DNA of 64,000 nt from Pseudoalteromonas neustonica (GTDB taxonomy: Bacteria; Pseudomonadota; Gammaproteobacteria; Enterobacterales; Alteromonadaceae), in the NCBI RefSeq assembly GCF_001653135.1, contig NZ_BDDS01000001.1, forward strand, positions 434,001 through 498,000, read 5' to 3'. Each line of letters opens with the position of its first letter. Position 1 is the stretch's first letter. A program made the translations under genes and the position numbers. The notes below the pieces were generated by a model. That model worked only from the letters and a program-made list of their open reading frames with translations. It had not been told where the DNA came from and searched no databases. Of the stretch, positions 57,170 through 64,000 are shown in pieces.

Positions 57170-58402
57170 ATGCGTTTATCAAACAATTTAATGTATCAAA
57201 GTAGTGTGAATTCTATTTTGAAAAATCAACAAAATGTCAATAAAGCACAAGAGCAAGTTAATACTCAAAAACGTGTTTTAACTGCCTCAGATGACCCCTC
57301 AGCGACTGCGCGTGCATTACTGTATACAGATAAAATTCAAACAAATGAACAATTTAGTAAAAATATTACTATGTTGACCAGTCGTTTAAATATTCAAGAG
57401 AGTGTGCTTGAAAATATCAAACTTTCACTTGAAAAAGCACATACATTAGCTATTCAGGCTGGTAATGGTGCATATAGTGATATAGATCGTCAAGGTATTG
57501 CAGAAGAAATCAAATCAATTCAAAGTAATGTACATGATTTAATGAATGCTAAAACAGAAGACAATAAGTATATTTTTTCTGGTTACCAAGATAACACGCA
57601 AACTTACAGCTTTAATTCTACGTCGAGTAAGTATGAGTACGGCGGTGATCAAGGCCAACATAAGATCAAAGTAGCTGAAGGTGTAGAAATAAAATCCAGT
57701 GACAATGGTTTTGATGTGTTTGAAAAAGTAAATGCGCGCTTAAACCTCACATCCAATGATGGTGTTGCAAGCGGTGGGATCACAAGCGCCAAAGTTTATG
57801 TAAAAGAACAGGCTGAGTTTGATGCGTTTCACAAAGCGAGTTATAACGCAGATCCAAATGCAGTCGCAGGCGCAAATACATATAATGTGATAACGACCGC
57901 GGGGACCCCTAATACATATCAAGTAGAGCAGGGGGGGAACATTATTGAATCAGGTAGCTTTGATAACGGAACAATCAACTTTGCAGGAATGGAAATTGAC
58001 ATTAGTCCTGTAGCGAGTGGGCAAGTGGATTTTACATTAGAAGCCCCTCAAAAAGAGAATATTTTAAATACATTAAGTGATTTAATCGCAGGCTTGACTG
58101 ACACCACAATTAACCAAGATGATTATGAGCAAGTATTAGCTGATGCAATGACTCAAATTGATAATGCAAAAAATAATGTCTCTTTGACGCAAGCCGGTTT
58201 GGGTGGGCGACTTAATACAACGGAAAAGGTAACAGACTCTAACAGCGATCGTGATGTGAATAATAAAGCATCGCGAGCTGACTTAGTTGAACTCGATATG
58301 GCCGAAGCCATAACTGAACTCACCAAACAAGAAACTGCATTACAAGCCTCGCAGGCAACATTTGGCCGCTTAGCTAATTTATCACTGTTCGATTATCTAT
58401 AA
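57170..58402 (+). CDS. flgL: Hook-filament junction protein FlgL
   Basis: 410 residues with N-terminal MRLSNNLMYQSSVNSILKNQ, QKRVLTASDDPSATARALL, and C-terminal MAEAITELTKQETALQASQA. Somewhat longer than enteric FlgL because of a variable middle. 2 nt after flgK; followed by a terminator. Confidence 0.95.
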   Translation: MRLSNNLMYQSSVNSILKNQQNVNKAQEQVNTQKRVLTASDDPSATARALLYTDKIQTNEQFSKNITMLTSRLNIQESVLENIKLSLEKAHTLAIQAGNGAYSDIDRQGIAEEIKSIQSNVHDLMNAKTEDNKYIFSGYQDNTQTYSFNSTSSKYEYGGDQGQHKIKVAEGVEIKSSDNGFDVFEKVNARLNLTSNDGVASGGITSAKVYVKEQAEFDAFHKASYNADPNAVAGANTYNVITTAGTPNTYQVEQGGNIIESGSFDNGTINFAGMEIDISPVASGQVDFTLEAPQKENILNTLSDLIAGLTDTTINQDDYEQVLADAMTQIDNAKNNVSLTQAGLGGRLNTTEKVTDSNSDRDVNNKASRADLVELDMAEAITELTKQETALQASQATFGRLANLSLFDYL

Positions 58403-58408
58403 AGTATA

Positions 58409-58445
58409 AAGAGTAAGGCAATCTGTTGCCTTACTCTTATTTTTC
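58409..58445 (+). terminator. Rho-independent terminator after flgL
   Basis: A 13-bp perfect stem AAGAGTAAGGCAA / TTGCCTTACTCTT with TCTG loop and T-rich tail, 6 nt after the stop. Confidence 0.92.
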
Positions 58446-58626
58446 CCTTCCTTTAAACTTATATCTTTTATATTTAGACACTTATAGCTTCCTAAAATAT
58501 TATCTTAGTAAAAATAGCTGTTGTGATCTCTGCATTATTTGACCATTGAAATCAATTGTATTTAATTTAAAAGTTATTAAATTACAATGGATTAATGTTT
58601 TTTATTAAAAAAACTTAAAAAAAAGC
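58446..58626. other. Gap between flgL terminator and the first flagellin promoter
   Basis: Part of the 344-nt flgL-flagellin gap. AT-rich, with A-tracts near 58605-58625 directly upstream of the sigma-28 site. No gene or repeat seen. Confidence 0.5.
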
Positions 58627-58653
58627 TAAAGGATTTTTTGAGTAGACCGATAA
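58627..58653 (+). promoter_or_regulatory. Sigma-28 promoter of flagellin 1
   Basis: TAAA-N15-ACCGATAA differs from TAAA-N15-GCCGATAA at one base, 93 nt before the ATG. Confidence 0.8.
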
Positions 58654-58746
58654 CTTAATTAACCAAGCAAAGCGTTGAAAATAACAACCACTGCTTAATC
58701 CAGTAAGTTTGAGAGTAAATGATAAGTTTACTTCGGGAGAGATATC

Positions 58747-59709
58747 ATGGCTTTATACGTAAATACAAATGTTAGCGCGTTAAACGCACAAAGACAATTA
58801 AACAATTCTGGTAATGCACTAGATACATCATTTCAACGTTTATCATCAGGTTTTCGTATCAACAGTGCGAAAGATGATGCAGCGGGTCTACAAATTTCTG
58901 ACCGTTTAACGTCACAAATTAATGGCCTTAACCAAGGTAACCGTAACGCAAACGATGGTATTTCATTAGCTCAAACTGCTGAGGGTGCACTAGACGAAAC
59001 AACTTCAATGTTTCAACGTATGCGTACACTTGCACAACAAGCAGCGAATGGTTCAAACACAGATGAAGATCGCTTAGCAATTCAAGAAGAGATTCGTTCA
59101 TTATCATCAGAAGTGAATCGTGTTGCTGCAGATACAACGTTTGGTGGTCAAAACCTATTAGATGGCTCTTTCTCAGCTAACTTCCAAGTAGGCGCTGACG
59201 CTGTTCAGAATATCAGCTTTAGTATGGCATCAGTTGGTGGAACGGCTAACTCTATAGCGGATAATGGTGGTTTCACCATGTCAGGCATTGCAGGTGTTGC
59301 CAGTGCGGTAACCGGTGCTAGCTTAAGTGCTACAGCTGGAACGATTAGTTCGCAAGTAGGCGCATCAGCAGATGAAACAGCATTTTCATCAGTATTTACT
59401 GCTGGTGGTATCAGTGTATCTTCACAAGCCAATGCACAAGCGGTAATGGCGGGTATGGATTCGCTTATCGCGGTAGTAGATAAAAAACGTGCGGAGCTAG
59501 GTGCTGTTCAAAACAGGTTCCAGTCAACTATTCGTAACCAATCGAATATTTCTGAAAACTTAAGTGCTGCAAAATCACGTATTAAAGATACTGACTTTGC
59601 ACAAGAAACTGCTAACTTAACTAAAATGCAGATTCTACAACAGGCAAGCCAAACAATTCTTAGCCAGGCTAATCAGCGTCCACAGGCAGCATTAAGTCTT
59701 CTAGGTTAA
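58747..59709 (+). CDS. Flagellin 1
   Basis: 320 residues with the complete D0/D1 framework: [56 protein letters not shown] at the N-terminus, and IRNQSNISENLSAAKSRIKD with [17 protein letters not shown] at the C-terminus. Only a short variable middle (about 165-225). It has a sigma-28 promoter and GGGAGAG ribosome-binding site. First of three paralogues; nearly identical to flagellin 3. Confidence 0.96.
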   Translation: MALYVNTNVSALNAQRQLNNSGNALDTSFQRLSSGFRINSAKDDAAGLQISDRLTSQINGLNQGNRNANDGISLAQTAEGALDETTSMFQRMRTLAQQAANGSNTDEDRLAIQEEIRSLSSEVNRVAADTTFGGQNLLDGSFSANFQVGADAVQNISFSMASVGGTANSIADNGGFTMSGIAGVASAVTGASLSATAGTISSQVGASADETAFSSVFTAGGISVSSQANAQAVMAGMDSLIAVVDKKRAELGAVQNRFQSTIRNQSNISENLSAAKSRIKDTDFAQETANLTKMQILQQASQTILSQANQRPQAALSLLG

Positions 59710-60137
59710 TAACTGATTTATTAATTTTGAAGCGACGTCAATTAATTGACTAAGAATGTAGCGCCTTTGTCTAATGGGGTATTAACAAAGGCGCTGAAAC
59801 GGATTGATAAAGCGGAGGCGCTTAAAAATCCTGAAGTGTTCTCACATTTGTAAGAACATAATATACAAAGCATAAACTATGCCAATGTTTTTGTTTTAAA
59901 CCTACTCTCAAACTTATCTTTCAAGGGCCTTTTAAAGGCCCTTTTTTTATGGGGTCAATAAATAATCATAAAGTTGGCCTAAAGATTGCTCAATACTTAT
60001 TAAGTTTTTAAATTAACCTGCAAAGTGGCAGTTTATTGCCCCGGGCCAATATATCTTGGCTGCTGTAACTAGTCACTTTGTCAAAATTCCACTTAATTAA
60101 AGTGGCTTTAATTTGACAGATAAGAAGAGAGTTTATT
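59710..60137. other. Gap between flagellins 1 and 2
   Basis: No gene seen. It contains a terminator at 59923-59949 and, just before flagellin 2, a sigma-28-like string (60098-60123, TAAA-N14-ACAGATAA) with short spacing and two mismatches. That string lies too close to the ATG to be a convincing promoter. Confidence 0.5.
59923..59949 (+). terminator. Rho-independent terminator between flagellins 1 and 2
   Basis: AAGGGCCTT / AAGGCCCTT with a 3-nt loop and a run of T, 213 nt after the flagellin 1 stop. Confidence 0.85.
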
Positions 60138-61106
60138 ATGGCTTTATTTGTAAACACGAATGTCAGTGCGTTAAATGCACAAAGACAGCTAGAAAGAACT
60201 GGAAACGACTTAGATACATCATTTAAACGTTTATCATCTGGGTTGCGTATTAATAGTGCTGCTGATGATGCCGCTGGTTTACAAATATCGGATCGTTTAC
60301 AGTCGCAAATCCTAGGCTTAAACCAAGGCAATCGTAATGCGAATGATGGCATTTCTTTAGCACAAACTGCCGAAGGTGCACTTGATGAAATTACATCAAC
60401 ATTCCAGCGTATTCGAACATTGGCACAGCAATCAGCAAACGGCTCTAATACTGATGAAGATAGGCTTGCGATCCAAGAGGAGATCAGGCAGCTATCAGAT
60501 GAAGTTAATCGAATCGCCAGTGATACCACATTCGGCGGCCAAAATTTACTAGATGGTTCTTACTCTGCAAGCTTTCAAGTCGGCGCTGATGCTGTGCAAA
60601 CAATTGGGTTTAGTATGCAATCAGTTGGTGATACGGCCAATTCATTAGCGGCTAATGGTGGTTTCACTATTTCAGGTGTTGCAGGTGTAGCATCTGCAGT
60701 AGGTGGAAAGGCGCTTTCAACACTTGCAGCAAATGTCAGTTCTGTTGATGGTGCAACGGCATCGACAACTTTAGATTTTTCTGCTGTATTTACAGCCGCG
60801 GGTATTAGTGTGTCGTCACAAGTAAACGCGCAAGCTGTTTTGGCTGGAATGGATTCACTTATTGCCGTTGTAGATAAAAAGCGTGCTGAACTCGGTGCAG
60901 TTCAAAACCGGTTTCAGTCTACAATACGAAACCAAGCTAATATTTCTGAAAACTTAGCCTCTGCTAAGTCACGTATTAAAGATGCAGACTTCGCCATGGA
61001 AACAGCAAATTTAACTAAAAACCAAATATTACAACAAGCAAGCCAAACAATTTTAGGTCAAGCGAATCAACGACCTCAGGCTGCATTAAGCTTGTTACAG
61101 GGCTAA
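60138..61106 (+). CDS. Flagellin 2
   Basis: 322 residues, same D0/D1 framework ([40 protein letters not shown]-terminal [18 protein letters not shown]), but more diverged than flagellins 1 and 3, including [12 protein letters not shown] and [11 protein letters not shown], and a different middle. Codons differ widely from its neighbours, so the duplication is older. It lacks a clear sigma-28 promoter and may be expressed differently or as a minor filament subunit. Confidence 0.95.
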   Translation: MALFVNTNVSALNAQRQLERTGNDLDTSFKRLSSGLRINSAADDAAGLQISDRLQSQILGLNQGNRNANDGISLAQTAEGALDEITSTFQRIRTLAQQSANGSNTDEDRLAIQEEIRQLSDEVNRIASDTTFGGQNLLDGSYSASFQVGADAVQTIGFSMQSVGDTANSLAANGGFTISGVAGVASAVGGKALSTLAANVSSVDGATASTTLDFSAVFTAAGISVSSQVNAQAVLAGMDSLIAVVDKKRAELGAVQNRFQSTIRNQANISENLASAKSRIKDADFAMETANLTKNQILQQASQTILGQANQRPQAALSLLQG

Positions 61107-61142
61107 AATAAAATAGAATTGTTAAAAAATTATAAATAAAGC

Positions 61143-61169
61143 TAAAGTTTCCGTTTTATCTGACGATAA
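61143..61169 (+). promoter_or_regulatory. Sigma-28 promoter of flagellin 3
   Basis: TAAA-N15-GACGATAA differs from the consensus at one base, 102 nt before the ATG. Confidence 0.78.
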
Positions 61170-61207
61170 CTGACTTAGAGAACTAAAAATCTAGGACTCT
61201 CAGTCTG

Positions 61208-61243
61208 GAATAGTAACAGGGTAGGGGTATCCCGTTGTTATTC
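61208..61243 (+). promoter_or_regulatory. Leader hairpin of flagellin 3
   Basis: GAATAGTAACAGGG (61208-61221) pairs imperfectly with CCCGTTGTTATTC (61231-61243) between the sigma-28 site and the start. In the 5' leader it could affect mRNA stability or translation, or act as a weak terminator for flagellin 2. Confidence 0.45.
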
Positions 61244-61271
61244 TATTTAAAATGATAAAGCGGAGGCTATT

Positions 61272-62234
61272 ATGGCTTTATATGTAAATACTAATGTGAG
61301 TTCTTTGAACGCACAACGCCAGTTAATGAAGTCTGGCAACCAACTAGATACATCCTTTCAACGCCTTTCATCAGGTTTTCGTATTAATAGTGCGAAAGAT
61401 GATGCTGCAGGTATGCAAATATCTAACCGTTTGACTAGCCAAATAAGCGGCCTAGATCAAGGTAATCGTAACGCAAATGATGGTATTTCACTTGCACAAA
61501 CTGCTGAAGGTGCGCTTGATGAAACAACATCTATGTTTCAGCGTATGCGAACATTGGCACAGCAAGCATCAAATGGTTCTAATACCGATGAAGATCGCTT
61601 GGCTATCCAAGAAGAAATTCGTTCATTATCGTCAGAAGTAAACCGTGTAGCTGCCGATACTACGTTTGGTGGTCAAAACTTATTAGATGGCTCATTTTCT
61701 GCCAACTTTCAAGTAGGTGCTGATGCGATTCAAAATATTAGCTTTAGTATGAAAGATGTTGGTGGCACAGCTAACTCTATTGCAGCTGACGGCGGCTTTA
61801 CTATGTCAGGTATTGCCAGTGTTGCGAGTGCTGTAACGGGTGCAAGTTTAAGTGCTACAGCAGGTACAATTAGTACACAAGTGGGTGCATCTGCAGATGA
61901 AACTGCTTTCTCATCAGTCTTTTCAGCGTCGGGGATCAGTGTATCTTCTCAAGCAAATGCACAAGCTGTAATGGCTGGTATGGATGCGATGATTGCTGTG
62001 GTTGATAAAAAACGTGCAGAGCTTGGTGCGGTACAAAACCGATTCCAATCAACAATCCGTAACCAATCAAATATCTCTGAGAACTTAAGTGCAGCAAAAT
62101 CACGTATAAAAGATACTGATTTCGCAGCTGAGACAGCGAGTCTAACAAAGTCACAAATACTTCAACAGGCAAGCCAATCAATTCTAAGTCAAGCAAACCA
62201 GCGTCCACAAGTAGCGCTGTCGTTACTAGGCTAA
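61272..62234 (+). CDS. Flagellin 3
   Basis: 320 residues, very close to flagellin 1 at protein level (shared VGGTANSIA, FTMSGIA and SLSATAGTISSQ-like middle), but with many synonymous DNA differences. Complete N- and C-terminal framework (VNTNVSSLNAQRQLMKSGN to ILSQANQRPQVALSLLG). Own sigma-28 promoter; GGAGG 5 nt before the ATG. Confidence 0.96.
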   Translation: MALYVNTNVSSLNAQRQLMKSGNQLDTSFQRLSSGFRINSAKDDAAGMQISNRLTSQISGLDQGNRNANDGISLAQTAEGALDETTSMFQRMRTLAQQASNGSNTDEDRLAIQEEIRSLSSEVNRVAADTTFGGQNLLDGSFSANFQVGADAIQNISFSMKDVGGTANSIAADGGFTMSGIASVASAVTGASLSATAGTISTQVGASADETAFSSVFSASGISVSSQANAQAVMAGMDAMIAVVDKKRAELGAVQNRFQSTIRNQSNISENLSAAKSRIKDTDFAAETASLTKSQILQQASQSILSQANQRPQVALSLLG

Positions 62235-62243
62235 TGGGTTTCT

Positions 62244-62277
62244 AAGTCATTATTGAGCTTTTGCTTGATAATGACTT
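62244..62277 (+). terminator. Hairpin between flagellin 3 and flaG
   Basis: A 15-bp stem AAGTCATTATTGAGC / GCTTGATAATGACTT (two G-T pairs) with TTTT loop, followed by T-rich sequence. Partial terminator or attenuator before flaG-fliD. Confidence 0.65.
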
Positions 62278-62309
62278 ATACTTTGTTTGTGTTTTGAAGG
62301 AGACCTACC

Positions 62310-62744
62310 ATGGCTGATTTAAGTGCAATAATCAAATCAAACGAAAATCTGTCTGCTAATTCATCTTTTACAAATAAAAGTGAATTAAATGAAGTTAATA
62401 AAAAAGTAAATGTTGAACAAGGTGGCGTAAAAATTGCTGGAAGAGAACCTGCGTTTGTTGAAGACGGCAAAGAGCTAGATTCAGAAGGTGAAAGAAAAGC
62501 GCTGATCGAAGAAGTAAAAGAGAACTTAGAAAAATTAAATAAATATATACCCGTTACTTCAACTAATTTAGTGTTTGAATTTGATGAAGATGGTGATCCG
62601 CCGATTATCAAAGTATTTGATAAGAAAAGCGAAGAGGTTATTCGTGAAATACCGACTAAAGAATTTAGAGAAGTAGCTAAAGCTTTAGATGAATTTGCCG
62701 ATAAACTTACTAACAAAGGTTTGCTATTGAATCAAACCGCCTAA
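62310..62744 (+). CDS. flaG: FlaG family protein
   Basis: 144 residues. Charged N-terminal half, then the FlaG domain: VKENLEKLNKYIPVTSTNLV, FEFDEDGDPPIIKVFDKKS and EEVIREIPTKEFREVAKALD. FlaG affects filament length in Vibrio, Pseudomonas and Aeromonas and lies between flagellin and fliD genes, as here. Confidence 0.92.
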   Translation: MADLSAIIKSNENLSANSSFTNKSELNEVNKKVNVEQGGVKIAGREPAFVEDGKELDSEGERKALIEEVKENLEKLNKYIPVTSTNLVFEFDEDGDPPIIKVFDKKSEEVIREIPTKEFREVAKALDEFADKLTNKGLLLNQTA

Positions 62745-62775
62745 CACTTTTTGGAACAGATAGTAGGAGAGAAGT

Positions 62776-64000
62776 ATGCCACTAATTACATCCGCAGGTA
62801 TTGGATCGGGGCTGGATCTCGAAAGTATCATTAGCGCATCAGTTGCCGCTGAAAATGTTCCAAAAATGAATGCCTTTGTAAAAAAAGAAGAATCACTCAA
62901 AGTAGAGCTTTCTGCTATTGGTGAAATAAAAGGCGCACTTTCTAAGTTACAAGATACGATAGAGAAACTAGCGGATCCAGATAACTTCAATAAACGAATT
63001 GCTAACATCACGCAACCAACCAGTGATGACGGCGATCTCGTTTCAGTTACCCCAACAAAAGATATTACGCCTGGCGACTTTAAAATCGAAGTTGTAGCGC
63101 TCGCTCAGGGCAGCCGTGCTGTTTCCAATGACTCGCTTTTTACAACCACTGATGATGTGGTTAGTGCTTCTGGAGGAACGCTTTCTTTTGCTGCAGGCCC
63201 AGACAAAAGCTTTGATTTAACTGTGGATGCAGGCGCTACTCTAGCTGAATTACGTGATGCGATAAATGACTCTGATGATAACTTTGGTGTGACAGCAAAT
63301 ATAATTAACACAGGCACTGAGGCTAAGCTAGTTTTAACATCAAATGTAACTGGCGATAACAATGATCTTGTGATCACTAATGACAATGCCGAACTTGATA
63401 ACGTATCAACCGTAGCAAACGCTGGCGGTGCTGGTGGTATTGGTATAGCTGCTGAAAACCAAGCCCAAAGTGCAATAATTAAAGTCGATGGTATTTCAAT
63501 AACAAACGACACCAATACGTTTAAAGATGCAGTGCAAGATATGACGATCACAGCTAAACGCCAAAGTGTTGATGGTGAAACAGCAAAGCTTGCGGTTAGT
63601 TATGACCGTGAGAGTCCAACAAAACTAATCGATGAATTCATTGCAAACTATAATAATGTAGTTGGTCAGTTAGGGTTTCAATCTCGAGTCGGTAAGCCGC
63701 TAAATAGTGACGCGACAATTCGTTCATTAAGTTCACAGCTTGTGAATACACTTTCGACTAACTTAACAGATTCTGGTCCTTTTAAGAGTATATTTGATAT
63801 TGGTTTAGGTGTTAAGAAAGATGGTTACTTAGAAAAGTCATCACTCGTGCGTAGTCTGAGTGTTGCTATGGATGAAAATTTTGACGACATTGGCAAAGCA
63901 TTTGCTGGTGATAACGGTCTAGCAAAACAATTTGAGGAATTATTAGGAAATTACGTTGATTCGGATGGAATAATGAAGCAACGTGAAACAAACTTAAATA
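62776..64000 (+). CDS. fliD: Flagellar filament cap protein FliD (partial, cut by right edge)
   Basis: 408 codons to the window end from ATG 62776, with GGAGAG before it. N-terminus LITSAGIGSGLDLESIISAS is the FliD signature; D2-type repeats follow (ATLAELRDAINDSDDNFGV) and SYDRESPTKLIDEFIANYNN is in the conserved C-terminal FliD domain. It caps the filament and guides flagellin folding. The missing part should be a few dozen residues ending in the D0 helix. Confidence 0.94.
   Translation, partial: MPLITSAGIGSGLDLESIISASVAAENVPKMNAFVKKEESLKVELSAIGEIKGALSKLQDTIEKLADPDNFNKRIANITQPTSDDGDLVSVTPTKDITPGDFKIEVVALAQGSRAVSNDSLFTTTDDVVSASGGTLSFAAGPDKSFDLTVDAGATLAELRDAINDSDDNFGVTANIINTGTEAKLVLTSNVTGDNNDLVITNDNAELDNVSTVANAGGAGGIGIAAENQAQSAIIKVDGISITNDTNTFKDAVQDMTITAKRQSVDGETAKLAVSYDRESPTKLIDEFIANYNNVVGQLGFQSRVGKPLNSDATIRSLSSQLVNTLSTNLTDSGPFKSIFDIGLGVKKDGYLEKSSLVRSLSVAMDENFDDIGKAFAGDNGLAKQFEELLGNYVDSDGIMKQRETNLN

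Noticed and set aside
60098..60123. Sigma-28 promoter for flagellin 2 (TAAA-N14-ACAGATAA)
   Set aside because: Two mismatches, spacing one short, and the predicted start would leave almost no leader before the ribosome-binding site.
60008..60529. 173-codon open frame antisense to the start of flagellin 2
   Set aside because: Shadow of the flagellin D0/D1 coding sequence; similar shadows arise over paralogues.

Overview
The window looks like a chromosomal segment of a marine gammaproteobacterium of the Alteromonadales, most probably Pseudoalteromonas. The reasons are the gene order barA-rlmD-relA-mazG-pyrG-eno and rppH-ptsP-lgt-thyA, an AT-rich base composition, a Vibrio-type polar flagellar cluster with FlgT and FlgP, a TonB2-type energy operon, and several palindromic intergenic repeats. 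The genus is inferred from gene order and protein character, without a database search.

Layout. 0-17.7 kb is core housekeeping: BarA sensor kinase (cut by the left edge), RlmD, RelA, MazG, CTP synthase, enolase, MutH, RppH, PtsP, a TauE-type permease, Lgt and thymidylate synthase. It is interrupted by three repeat elements and by a cluster of DnaA-box-like sites. 18.4-21.0 kb holds a SPOR-like lipoprotein and three tandem FlgO-like lipoproteins. A tRNA-Arg(CCT) at 21.1 kb is followed by about 4.5 kb of accessory DNA: an ADP-ribosyltransferase-like protein, a membrane-anchored protein of unknown function, a RAYT-type HUH transposase with short palindromic repeats, and a secreted protein preceded by integron attC-like boundaries. 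25.7-33.8 kb is an iron module: a PiuC-type dioxygenase and a catecholate-type TonB receptor face a six-gene TonB2 energy operon, with two Fur-box-like sites between them. 33.9-38.4 kb holds an FMN alpha-hydroxy-acid dehydrogenase and a peroxide-response group (Lpd-like flavoprotein, peroxiredoxin-glutaredoxin fusion, OxyR). 38.4-41.85 kb is an array of four nearly identical lipoprotein genes plus a truncated fifth. A 17-bp direct repeat flanks it exactly, overlapping the 3' ends of oxyR and flgT. From 41.85 kb to the right edge is the flagellar cluster: flgT, flgP, flgNMA, cheV-cheR, flgBCDE, flgFGHI, flgJKL, three flagellins, flaG and fliD (cut by the right edge).

How it works together. Flagellar genes carry sigma-54-type sites before flgB, flgF, flgJ, flgP and flgT, and sigma-28-type sites before flgM and two flagellins, as expected for the tiered control of polar flagella. 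The iron genes share a divergent control region, and OxyR sits divergently to its likely target. The most unusual items are the duplicated lipoprotein array with its flanking repeat, the FlgO-like triplet placed away from flgP-flgT, the ADP-ribosyltransferase-like gene beside the tRNA, and the DnaA-box cluster far from any recognisable replication gene.
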